Origin: Cucumis sativus
Lineage: Eukaryota > Streptophyta > Magnoliopsida > Cucurbitales > Cucurbitaceae
NCBI RefSeq assembly: GCF_000004075.3
Contig: NC_026661.2
Coordinates: 3,162,001-3,226,000, forward strand
Length of the DNA stretch: 64,000 bases
Reading direction: 5' to 3'
The first letter of the stretch is position 1. Every line of letters begins with the position of its first letter. The notes beneath the pieces are model-generated. The model was not told the DNA's origin. It searched no databases and worked only from the letters and a program-made list of their open reading frames with translations. Shown here piece after piece: positions 38,201 through 49,004 of the stretch. The translations under genes were made by a program, and so were the position numbers.

Positions 38201-41200
38201 TGTTGATTACTGTCTCATGTCTTTACAGAATGTTGGGTATATCAATAAAGAGCAGTGCCTTATGCTTCTTGAAGAACTTAACAGATACAGGTTTTTTCTT
38301 CTCTACCTCTCTGTAGGTTTGGCTTGCTAGTTTTGAAGTTCATTTGTTACGGAATAATCTGAAATAAATACAGAAGTGCCTGATGAAAAACTAATAATCC
38401 TTCAATGTGGGGGTCCAGTGCATCTACAAAGATTTTATACTTTTTGCTGGTTTTGTTTTCCTTTTATGATCTATGCTGAAATGGTTAACTTTGATTCTTA
38501 TGGTCGCATTTCATGATAATATCTGCTGATATGTGGTGGGTAACATCTTAGTTTTGAAGATTTCAAATGATGGTAGACAGTGAAAGCAAAGGCATGAAGT
38601 ATAGAGTTCTATCTTTCACACAAAGGCTAAATATATAGTTTGTCCCCAGTGTTTAAGTGTTTTTCAATTTGTCTCTTAACATTTTAGAAGTTTCATTCAT
38701 CTCTCATTATATTGCATTTTTTCTTAAGTCCTTGTTATCACAAATTAAAAATTAACTGAAAAAATGCTTATATAATGTCAAAATATACTTATTAATTACG
38801 TTTTTTTTTTTCGAGTACAACAACTGTGGATTGAACTCCGACCATTAGGGACATAGTGCATGCCGATTCAACTAAGTCAAGCTCACTTTGGCACTTGTTA
38901 GTTAAAAGTACTCTATTTTGTAATTTGATGAAATAAACATAATAATGACCCAGCAAAATAAAACATGCCTTTTGGTATGATTCACTAGATAGAACATACC
39001 CAACCAACATTTACAGGAATTGAGAACTCGGTGACAGAACCTTGACTGTTCTTTTTTTTAAAAAAATCTTTTTTGTTCTCTACGATCACCAGAAACAAAT
39101 TCACTTTCTTAGTTTGCTTGGTTTAGAAGGCATCTTAGTTTTTGTTATTGCTTTTCAGCTAATCTTATATTAATTGTTACATTTTCGCTCAGGTCATTGC
39201 CGAAAATATCAAGGGATGATTATGAGTTAATATTCGATGAGCTGGATGACAGTCGTGATTTTAAGGTACGTTAGTTTCTCAAGTTTGTTAAAACTTGAGT
39301 AATTTCTTCTATTCTTGTTCTTGACATAACTTCTGTTAATCCTTTCAAGTTTAACGTAGCAGGTATTTGATTAGTTTTTTGTGAACATGTGTTGGTCGAG
39401 ACCTCTGAATGCAATTTAAAATCTTGGTTAAAAAACACTTTTGGTCTCTAAACTTTCATAGTAAATATTTATTTCTCGAACTTTATATTCGAACAATTAC
39501 TTTCATTTTTGTAACCACTTGGCCTCTAAACAATTAAACTTTGATGTAACACTTTGGTCCTGGCACTTTAAAACTTGTAAAGATTTGGTCCTTATCGTGA
39601 AAATTGTCTTTAAGATTTAATGAGATTTCTTATGTATGAATAGACTAAAAAATATTACATAATAAAATTTGATACTTGATTTTGATGAAAATTTTCACCA
39701 TATGTATTTTTGTTACAAATGCTGAAGTACAAGGACTAAAATGTTACATACTAAAGTTTTGAGAATACATTGTCACAAATTTGAAGGTATTGGAACTAAA
39801 TTGTTACATGTTAAAAGTTCAGAGGTTACATTATTACTTCCTACCAAAAGTGTTTTATAACTTTCTAGAGAAACAGAAGCCTTTTTTTATAGGGTAAAAA
39901 GTTATCCTCAAAAACCTACTCTCTAGAATGTTACAAAAAGGCTCCCTTGTTTAGGTTAAGGTATGGTCTCTAAGCTTTTATTCGAGTCATTTTAGTGCTT
40001 TAGTTTCTATGTCTCTCAAACAAAAAAATTTCTGGACTGCAAAATGACTTGGAAAAAAATTATATTTTTAATCTCTAAAAGGCAAGGGGAGGTGAATGGA
40101 GAGCAACCACAGCATTGTCAGGAGGGAAATAGAGAGGAGGAAGATAAAGGAGGGAGAGATTAAAAGTAAAATTTTTTCCACATGTACACGTCACTTGATC
40201 CAGTCAGACTTTTATTTGAATTTAATAAGACTAAAAGTACATGCTTTGAAAACTCAAAGACCAAAGCGGTCCCTAGGACAATATGGGTACTTTTCCTAAA
40301 GGTTAAAATACAAATGGAGCAATGAAAAATGAAAAAAAAAAGGAAGAAGAAAAAGAAAATGAGGAACACCACAGAGAACAATATATTTTAATCATAGCAA
40401 ACCTTTACGCCTTGAAAGGAGCTCAATAAAGGCTCCCCAACTATGGTTAATTATCGAGGATCAATTGCAAATTCAAATTGTGATAATGAACATGGAGAAA
40501 CATAATTTTGAATGAAAAATAATTTTCTATCTTTTCCTTGATTTTATTTGGACTCCTTTCTCATATGTAGATTAATATGAATGAGTTTGATGATCTTTGC
40601 AACGCTATAGCCTTGAAGTTCCAGAAGGAGGACATTGTAAGTCTTTGTAGTTTTACCTTAGAATTTTAAAAAACTACTGATGAATGTACTGATGAATAAG
40701 GGTTTAATTACTTAACTGAACCTATCATGGTTGCAGCCTTCATGGTTTGAAGGGTATCCTTCGGTCTACCATTCAGGTTCTTCAAAAAAGTTGAAAGCAT
40801 TTGTGCGGAGCCCCAAATTTGGATATGCTGTATCTTTTATCCTCGTACTGAACTTGGTTGCTGTTATTATTGAAACAACAGTAAGGCTGAAGCTTAAATA
40901 ATAATTTTATTCATGTAATTAAGTTCTCTTGGCATGCTATTATGAATTTTTTTTTTTTTTTTATCTTTGAAACATATAATTTTTTCTATCTTGTAAATTA
41001 CATTGATCTGAGGATTTGTTTAACGGATTTTGTCTAAATTGCACAAATTAACTTCCAGCTTTAGCATTCTATGATTAAGCCGTTAATTTTTGGATTTTGA
41101 TACAAGCCTATAAATTGATGAGTTTGATGCCTGAGTTGTCCATTTAGGTGTTTGATGAAGAAATATCAAGTGATCAATAGGAGCTCTATTCAAGTTATTA

Positions 41201-44200
41201 TCTTCAATGATTTTTGGTTAAAAATGATTTGGTTCAGCTTACAAGACATTAAACTTCTGGTATTTTTGTCTCAGCTTGATATAGAAAACAACGTGGGTCA
41301 GAAAGCATGGCAAGAACTCGAGTTTGTATTTGGTAAGACGTTGATAATTAGAGTTTGTATTTGGTAAGATGTTGATAATTAGATACATTGTTTTCACCCA
41401 CGACGACAAGATTGCCTTCTACATAAAGAGAACAAAGAATGTCCATGATTTCTCAGATATTGATAACATTTGGTTCAGCTATTGACCGGGAAAAACATAT
41501 ATTCTGGATGAAAGTGAATTATTCTGATACATCAAAATGTAGGGCTACAAAGTTGCAATCTGTGCACAATGGTTGTTTATCCACCCTGCATAATTATAGT
41601 AGTTCTTTTACTTTTTTCATGAAACAAGGAGAAGAAATCGCTCATGTTGAAGTATTAATATAATTAGATTTATCATAACTCATCAACTAGGTTGATGGGT
41701 GATTTAACATAGTATCAGTGCTGGAATTCATATGTTTGGATGTCTAAATATCATTTCCTCCTAATTAATACTGACTTTAACTTTTGGGGTCTTCTACAAT
41801 TTTTAAGCCCTAAGTTTTTGGGTTGATGAGGACTTAACAGTACAAGAAGCCCAACAGCTAAAAAAACACAATCTAAGATAAAGGGACAAGAGTCTCTAGC
41901 ATTTGTTTCCTTCTAAATAGACTGCAAAAGCTTATTCTAATTTTCTACTATATGTACAAGTTCATTGTACAAGCAAATTCTTTCTTTGAGTAGTTTTATT
42001 TGGAGGCGTTCTTCCCTATTGTCACCATAAGTATGACATTGTTAGTAACCTAAGTAGGAGTATTAGTATGTTAGTATTAAGGTGCATAATGGTCATTAGA
42101 TGGAAAGTTAGTTACTGGATGTTGTATAAATAGTAGGAGGATGAGTGAGTGAAGGAGGGGCTATTTTGTGGAGTGATTTGGGCTTGGGTGAGAGCACTCA
42201 AGAGCGAGGTTTCAAGCTCTTTATACTTGGATTTTCTTGTATTTCTTCATAGATATAATTCAATATATTGAGATCTTGATTCTTGTTGGGAAGTATCCTA
42301 TAACAGGCATGTGATGTGAAAAGGCAATTATATGATTGATTGTCACTGTGAATGCTTTTTCTTCTTATTTTAGACACGTTATTCCTTTTTGCCAACAGGT
42401 TGGATATATGTTGTTGAAATGGCTCTAAAAATCTACGCATATGGGTTTATGAATTATTGGAGAGATGGGCAAAATCAATTTGATTTCCTTGTCACGTGGA
42501 TTATAGGTAAGTACTATGGACAGACCTTCATCTGTGTGTGTGAGAGATAGCTGGGGAGGAGGAGGAGGAGGAGGAGGAGGAGGAGGGGTTGGGGGGATTC
42601 AACTTTCTCGTTTACCCTTTGGCTAATATTTTCTTATCAAATTCCTTTTATTCTGGCAGTGATTGGAGAAACGATAACTTTTGTGGCACCGAGTGGATTG
42701 ACTTTTCTTTCAAATGGAGAATGGTAAGAGTAATTCTGTGCATCCTATTTAAACCAAAGTCTTTTAGTTTGTCGCCTAAAACTTTTGCATCTTAACTTAA
42801 TTTAACATTTAAATAGTTGAATGATATCGGTAGAGTCTGGATGAGAGATTGTACATGATGCACTTCTGTGCAACTGCTTCAGCAGATCCCCTGAATCCAT
42901 ATAATTACAATGACAATTAAGCATTAAAATAAATTTTTTAAAAATAATGTGAAAGTAAACCCTAGTTGCAGTCTTAGTTATTGTTAAAAGGTAAAAAAGA
43001 GAACATAGGGTTTACGTGGAAAACCCTAAAATGGAGAGAAAAAACCATGATAGAGTCTCTTTTATTATTTTCACACACAATGAAAGTTACAAGAGAAGAC
43101 AACTTTATAGGCTCTAGCAAGTCCTAATACAAAAAAGGAAATAAACTCGGGATAAAATAAAATACTAAAATACCCTTGGGGATATAAACTATGAACAAAG
43201 CCTCTTATTTCCGACAATTATGAATATCAAGGATTCACATTGATTTAACATGAACAAATACAAAGATCAATGAAATAATATTTAGTTTTGATCAAAGAAA
43301 ATGGTTAAATAAAAATAATATTATTATTTTACTGTATATTTCCCTCTTGGTATTATAATTTATAGTGACATTCATTGCATCATATTTTAGGCACCCTTTC
43401 TTTCTCTGTTTTTGTTTATTATTACTTTTTATTTTGTGTGAGGGGAAAGTGGTGGGATCTGTTTATTGAGGTCGACTTGTTTTGAGAGTAACAAAGTATT
43501 TATCAATTAACTCAATAAATTTATGTATGTAGCAATCAAAACCCGTTTTTCTAACATGAAATACGTATCTCCTCCGTTGTAATGTTTTCACTGATGGCTA
43601 TAAACTAATATTGGGGGAACTCTGTACCGCAGACTCAGTTTTACCATAATCAAGTATAAAACCTAATGTATAGTTTGTAGTTCATTTTTAATCTCTCTAT
43701 AATAAACATTCATATTTACCATCTTCTCTGCCAACAGGATTCGCTACCTTCTGATAGCAAGAATGTTACGACTCATAAGGCTCCTAATGCATGTCCGGCA
43801 ATATCGAGCATTTCTTGCTACCTTCTTAACTCTCATCCCTAGTTTGATGCCATATCTAGGGACTATTTTCTGTGTCCTCTGTCTTTATTGCACTCTTGGT
43901 GTGCAGGTAAATATGTCAATCTATATGAATTATTATTGGTAATCAAAGAATGTCAATCTACACTTTATTTTCCTTTTGTTTGTTTTATATTGCTCCTGGT
44001 TGCGTATAAACTGACTAGATTGATATTGTTTTTTTAGTCAATAATTTACAGATAATTCTCAGGAATGATTTGTTTTCTTGTTATTGTTATTTTTTTCATG
44101 TTAGTTGGTAGTTCAAATTCTTTAGATTTTGTACTATTTGGGTGCATGTTTCATGTCATTATAACATAATGCGGTTATATACCTTCTATCCTTTTGCTTT

Positions 44201-46732
44201 GTTTTCTCTACTATCCTCGCTTTTTAATGTGGTTACATATCTTCTCTCCTTTTGCTTTGTCTTCACTACTTTCCTTGCTTCTTGTCTCAATCATATGTTA
44301 GGTCTTTGGAGGCATTGTCAATGCCGGAAATCCTACTTTGTCTAAGACTGAGTTGGACGATGATGAGTATCCTAAGATGTTTCTTTTCATTATTATTTCT
44401 TTATTTTTATTATTTCGTTAGTCATACTTCTAAATAATGATAATGAATTCAGAGTTTTTATAGGCTCCTATGTAGGAAATCATTGTGGCCGGAGGAACAC
44501 ACATTGAAAATTTATTGAAGCCAGTTTTAACTTCTTTATTGTCCTTGTGAAGGACTTTTTCTGTTTAGACTTTCCTTGACTGAGTTAGCTACCTACTTTT
44601 CAATTTCAACGACTATCCTAATGGCATGGTGACCCTGTTCAATTTGCTAGTTATGGGAAACTGGCAAGACTGGATGCAGGTACCTTCTTTTATTTTCAGT
44701 TTTCTCTTCTTTGTGCATCTAACTCCTTAACCTAGAGCGACGTAGCGACATATATCTGTTATATTCTCTTTTGGGGTACGGTTATGTGCCCTTTAAAAGT
44801 GAAAATTGAAATCTGTAGATATGTTATATGCAATAGTTAGCGCGCCTATCAAACTTTATTTTTTATTTCTTTGAACATTAACATCTTGAGATTGCCCTTG
44901 AATGTTGAGTGATTTTTGTATATGGTTTTTTTTTTTCCTTGTTCGAATAAGAAACATTTCATTGACAAATGAAATAGGTGATTACAAGAAATCTCTCCAA
45001 TGGAAGGATTTTTATATGCAGATTAATACGAACAAAAAGAAAAACTAAATGGAACTTGGCTCAATCTTGGAACAAAAATTCTGATGAGAGAAAGATGCTG
45101 CAATATCGAACTAAATTTTTCCTTCGGAATATCACAGATGCTTCAAACTTCAGTTTATGACAGTTGTCGTCATCCTTTTTCTAATTTTTGTTGCTTTGAA
45201 TATTGCTGTATTATTCTCTGGCTATAAGATTATCAATGTAATCTAACAAAACGTGACCTAGCGAATGATTACAAAACGAATGTAACTCATCATCGACCCT
45301 TCCTCTAGGTGCTCCCTCTCAAGGGCATTAATTTTATTTTTATTTTATTTTTTGTTTTTGGTGTATGCTCTTGTGTTCCTTCATCTTTTTTCTCAATGAA
45401 ATTGATTCGAGTGATGTGGAAAGTTATTTATATGTACTCTAGCCTCATAAGTTGGATTTTACAGGGTGCCCCAGTCGTGTTTCAAGCAATTATTTTCATT
45501 TCCCTTATTACTATAACTTTTCTTTTCAATGACTGGAATTTTTTAATATTTATCTTCCCAGAGCTACAGGGAATTAACCGGAAGTATTTGGAGCCTTGTT
45601 TATTTCATCAGTTTCTACCTAATAACTGTTTTGCTGCTCTTAAATCTGGTAAGTTCGCTTTGGTATTTCTATCAAATGCCTTTACCTTGTGTTTACATCT
45701 TACTATGACGATGGCCTCCAAATAATTGGACTTCCTGACTGAGAAATCCTGCATATCTAATGGAATCTGATTACACCAGGCTCTCCCCCCCTTTAAGATT
45801 ACATGTCACCGTTTCTTATTAAAAAGAAAATACATGCTACATTGTTTTGTTAGTTGACTTAATACCGTAAATAACAAAGGAGGAGATGAGACTTTTAAAA
45901 AGAAATGTTAAGATCGGACTTGAGGTAAATGGAGGGTTCATATAGTACTTCATCCTTTATTTATCTAGTTACTAATGGTTTATTGACCCACTGCTAAATG
46001 GTGCTTCTCGATTGGCAGTTATTAGTTAAGTTTCCAGTGTTGTTGTCAATTGAATTCCTCTCTGTTGTGATGAAGTTAAAAGTACTCAAGTATTGTGATA
46101 TGAATACGATTCAGGTTGTAGCTTTTGTCCTGGAGGCATTCTTTGCTGAATTGGATATTGAATCTTCAGAAAATGGTGAAGAACAGGACCAGGTCAGTAT
46201 CTTCTGTTCCTTGAGTTTCAAAGTTACTGTGAGTAATGCATATAAAAAAGATCCACCAATACACCATAGCCCCTCGCAATAACTTTCGCCTTGGAGGCAT
46301 TCTTTTCTGTTTTCTTTGTATTTAAAGAACTTCTTATGCCACTTTGTTACACCGTTTGTTCAGTTGCCCTCTGTTTACAACTACCAGAATTCCATTCGTC
46401 TTTCTTGATCTCATTTTTATCTTTTCAAGTTTTAGGGATCAATGGACAATAGTATTGCGTTCTAGTGAGCAATATGTAAATCCAACGAACTGTGCTAATG
46501 AATCTAAATATTTTCTGTGGTTCAGGACAAAGATAGTAGAAAGGATCGTCCACGTTTCGTTGGGTATGTCATTAATTAATTATAATATGCATCCATCCTA
46601 TCCATTTGCCTTGAAACATTGATGTGACAAATTTTTGTGGTTTGTTTCAGCACTAAAACTCGGAGCCGCAAAGTTGACATTCTTCTCCATCATATGTTGA
46701 GTGCAGAATTGGACGATAAGGATTCCGATTAG
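29225..46732 (+). CDS. TPC1: Two-pore cation channel TPC1 (vacuolar SV channel)
   Basis: 23 exons give 738 residues (Arabidopsis TPC1 has 733): 29225-29365, 30746-30889, 30983-31090, 31801-31896, 34181-34311, 35341-35401, 35564-35730, 36589-36694, 37384-37461, 38229-38290, 39193-39265, 40571-40636, 40737-40880, 41275-41332, 42399-42506, 42660-42723, 43738-43906, 44302-44366, 44589-44679, 45562-45648, 46115-46192, 46526-46563, 46651-46732. All phases join. The channel sits in the vacuolar membrane and passes cations under voltage and Ca2+ control. Two six-helix Shaker-type domains flank cytosolic EF hands (about 335-410); the second EF loop (DDSRDFKINMNE) is canonical, while the first ends in Gln, not Glu. 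The domain-II S4 carries the Arg series [15 protein letters not shown]. The second pore reads [11 protein letters not shown]. Luminal Ca2+-sensor acids equivalent to Arabidopsis E239, D240, D454 and E528 are present (E246, D247, D461, E535). The introns are repeat-rich. Confidence 0.95.
29985..30190 (-). mobile_element. Dispersed retroelement-like fragment in TPC1 intron 1
   Basis: Contains aaagcttaagctaatggttc at one end and tttgatactatgttag at the other. The latter is the complement of the initiator-Met-tRNA primer-binding signature seen beside plant LTRs. A related fragment in the opposite orientation lies at about 41660-41830. This is an old fragment with no coding content. Confidence 0.35.
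32407..32438. repeat. (AAAAG)n microsatellite
   Basis: About six uninterrupted aaaag units within TPC1 intron 4. Confidence 0.9.
32500..33480 (-). mobile_element. LINE (L1-type) reverse transcriptase fragment in TPC1 intron 4
   Basis: Translating the minus strand piecewise gives L1-type ORF2 motifs in the right order. Around 33240-33290 is [10 protein letters not shown], the catalytic FADD box with the last Asp changed to Asn. Near 32800 is a [16 protein letters not shown]-like stretch corresponding to the usual YLGLPLG..PRS..FW. This is followed by [10 protein letters not shown] and a RLTLI segment. Stop codons and frame changes interrupt it, and an unrelated insert of about 270 bp appears to split it near 32910-33180. 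It is 5'- and 3'-truncated, antisense to TPC1, and certainly dead. Confidence 0.7.
33541..34090. mobile_element. GC-richer foldback-like element in TPC1 intron 4
   Basis: Both ends are built from gacacg/cgtgtc motifs (accgacacgcgacacggcg on the left; ggcgtgtcggcggcatgtcg on the right), which read as complements of one another. The middle is ordinary AT-rich DNA. Its composition stands out sharply from the intron. A non-autonomous DNA element is likely, but its exact limits are unclear. Confidence 0.45.
35830..36430 (-). mobile_element. Retroelement-like dispersed sequence in TPC1 intron 7
   Basis: Begins with a cagaaattggtaacccattt-type stretch that resembles a dispersed cucurbit repeat as I remember it. 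Moderate GC and no open frame of value. The assignment is tentative and rests on recall, not alignment. Confidence 0.25.
36875..37331. mobile_element. MITE-like foldback in TPC1 intron 8
   Basis: The left arm starts ggttaaattatacaaaatcc. The right arm, read in reverse, starts ggttaaattatatacaacac. Pairing continues for about 90 bp through tagggnaggttt and actttgaaaag blocks. No coding capacity. The ends suit a Mutator-like MITE, but flanking 9-bp duplications are only partly alike. Confidence 0.6.
38800..38905 (-). mobile_element. SINE-like unit with A-tail in TPC1 intron 10
   Basis: On the minus strand an A-box-like cttgacttagttga is followed by a good B box (agttcaatcc). About 20 nt further is an oligo-A run (plus-strand T run at 38802-38812). 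The tRNA-like head plus tail is a fair SINE signature. It is the best preserved of the SINE-like units here. Confidence 0.5.
39427..39861. mobile_element. MITE-like foldback in TPC1 intron 11
   Basis: The termini gttaaaaaacacttttggtc and, in reverse, gttataaaacacttttggta pair. Further matched blocks (tttggtc, aaactt, gtaaca) continue inward on both arms across about 435 bp. No coding capacity; target duplication unclear. Confidence 0.6.
41660..41850 (+). mobile_element. Retroelement-like fragment in TPC1 intron 14
   Basis: Contains ttaacatagtatcagtgctg, close to the primer-binding signature next to plant LTRs. Its neighbouring sequence is related, in the opposite orientation, to the fragment in intron 1. 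Old and non-coding. Confidence 0.35.
42040..42305. mobile_element. Solo LTR, probably Ty1/copia, in TPC1 intron 14
   Basis: A 266-bp unit begins TGTTAGTAAC and ends CTATAACA, the short inverted ends of an LTR. It is flanked by gacat and ggcat, a near-matching 5-bp target duplication. An internal tgtataaatag fits an LTR promoter. No internal retroelement sequence adjoins it, so it looks like a recombination relic of moderate age. Confidence 0.6.
42552..42588. repeat. (GGA)n microsatellite in TPC1 intron 15
   Basis: About ten gga units ending in a G-run, forming a polypurine tract in an intron of only 153 bp. Confidence 0.9.
42945..43215. mobile_element. Retroelement-like fragment in TPC1 intron 16
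   Basis: The stretch around gggtttacgtggaaaaccct and the gactttata-type tail resemble LTR-associated sequence seen repeatedly in dicot genomes. No ends could be set, and there is no coding content. Low confidence. Confidence 0.25.
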
Positions 46733-48100
46733 TCTTGCTTCTTTTCCAGGTTAGCAGCTAATTTTTTATTTCCCAGTTAACTGACTATTTGAATGCTCAA
46801 TGCATACACCTCTCTTTATGCAACGACAAAACAGTCCATCAAACCGGTGCTAACTGTGAACTAATAGACAAACAGAGAGCAACTGAACATGTAACGAAAT
46901 TGAGAATGTAGACTCATTCCTAGAATTCATTGCTCTCATACTTATTTGTTTGATTCAATCCGAGTACTTCCGTTTGTCCATCTATCTGCTAAGCGCCCAC
47001 CGATTTGATTTATTATTACTTGAAAATGTGGAAAAGGAGAATGGGTACAAAATATCACTATACTCAAGGAACCAATAGCAGCAAAGAACGCAAACTTACT
47101 CCATGAGAAAAGAACTCTTATTTAATTGTAAATGTTCCCTCGGAGACAAGCACATGCCGACCTACTAACCATATATTTGTGTGCCTGTTTAAAAAATCTG
47201 CAGATAAGGGATCTTTCATCAAATGAAGCTCTCTGATCTTTGTTCGTTTCCTTCCTTCCTTCCCGCATCATACTCCCAGATCCCACAGTTCCAGTTCTTT
47301 CGTTCCCTGTGATGGAGAATTCCGAGTAAACCAAAATTTAAAAAAAAAATGTGTGTAAATGGTCCCTGTACATCCTAGTTCCTGCAAAGCTGATGTCAGT
47401 GGATTTTTTTGAAGGGAACAACTTTGAAGATTGGGAGTCTGAGTCTGCATTGAACATTAATATAGTGTAATCTGAATTGCGTGGTACAGAGACTTTCCAA
47501 GACTTTATATACTTGATCTCGATTAGGAGAGAGACGGAGAGATATTTTAGCTATGTACTCTGATAATCTAATTTCAGTTGGATGACTTTAGATTCTTGCA
47601 TTCTAGTTTTGAATTTTTTAAAACTATGGAATCCTCGGGCTTCACCGTTTACCACTCCATTTACAATTCACGAGACGTATGCTGGTAATAAAATAATGTG
47701 ACGGTTGAGGAATCGAGCATCTCTACTTTTATAATGGGTTTTTTTCTTTTTTTTATTTACATTCATACGCACGTTGGATTATTGTCGTTTATTATAATAC
47801 ATGATTTGTAATTGAAGAATTTACAGGCGTCTCTAACAGAGTGCTAGGGTCGTATCGACGAATAACTTTTCTAGTGGAGATAGTTTCAATATAAAATTTT
47901 ATGCGTGATGATAGAAATTTTTTCCTTTTATATATGTATATAATTATCTATGGAGTCAATTATGATTGTCTATTAAGAGAACTCTCTCCCTTGACTCTGA
48001 AAGAAGGCATCTATCACGTTCTGCCTGTTTCCTTTCCTTATTTATATTCGCTGCCTAGCAACAGTAAGCTGAAATACAGGTGCTCACCGAGAGAGAAGAA
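46733..48100. other. Intergenic between TPC1 and the Bet v 1-like gene
   Basis: TPC1 3' UTR at the left and the promoter of the next gene at the right. No further gene seen; the short frames on both strands have no recognisable content. Confidence 0.5.
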
Positions 48101-49004
48101 ATGAAGAGCATGAAAGGAGAGGTGTTACTGAACCTGCCCGCCCAGAAAGCATGGCAGATGTACAGAGACAATGATGTGGTTAGTAAAATCAATCCTGAGT
48201 TGCTTTCTCGAGCTGAATATGTTCAAGGAGATGGTGGCCCTGGAACTCTTAGGCTCTTTAAGCTTGGCCCTGGTATATCTCTCTCTCTCTAAAAAATCTT
48301 TGTTTTAATATGTTGTCCTGCCTCTTTATAGAAACACAAGGCGACTTCTCTATCTTTGCTATAACTATGAAGCCAAAGCTTAATTCTTGTTCTTTAACTG
48401 TAGATTACGTACTAGTTATTGGGCGATTTAGAACACCAACAAGATTTATATTATCTTTGTTTACAAGGGGTAATAGTACTGTGGTGTCAAAATTGAGTTA
48501 CTACTATAAGAGAAAGTACTTGTCTTCACACATAAAAAGAAACTTTTGCTGCTTCCAGGATTCTAATATTTTCTTGATTGCATGCACTCAAGTATTGCGA
48601 AAAACAAATTTAGGGACAAAAAAAAAAGATGGAAGAAGAATTTGTGATGGGATAATTTGGTAGATGCACAAACATATCTATGTATGTTTTAATTAATATT
48701 GATTATGATGACACGTGCAGCTGTGAGCAGCTACGTGGAGGAATCGGTGGAGAAGATAGAGAAGGTAGAGACAGGTCGATCAGTGAGCTACGATGTGGTG
48801 GGAGGAGAGCTAAGGAAGATGTATGATCCATACAAAGTGACGTTCACATTCACTCCTGTGGAAGGAAAAGAGAAAGAAATGTGCACTGCTCAGTGGAAAG
48901 CCGAGTATGAACCACTCACTCCGGCCATCCCTCCACCGGACAAAGCAAGAGATGCTGCTTTGCAATTTCTCCAATCCTTCGACAAGTTTCAACTCAGCTA
49001 CTAA
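48101..49004 (+). CDS. Bet v 1 / START-like (MLP-type) ligand-binding protein
   Basis: Two exons, 48101-48272 and 48721-49004, give 151 residues. The intron is at the phase-1 position after GP, typical of the PR-10/MLP class. The fold is suggested by the glycine-rich loop GDGGPGT (43-49) between predicted strands, an N-terminal KGEVLLNLPAQKAWQMY start, and a long amphipathic C-terminal helix (about 125-145). Members bind hydrophobic ligands in a cavity, or in some branches act as cyclases or synthases in specialised metabolism. The ligand and reaction here cannot be told from sequence. No signal peptide, so probably cytosolic. Confidence 0.85.

Noticed and set aside
45309-45725. 138-codon plus-strand frame in TPC1
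   Set aside because: It covers intron 19, then crosses exon 20 in a different frame from the channel, so it is a shadow.
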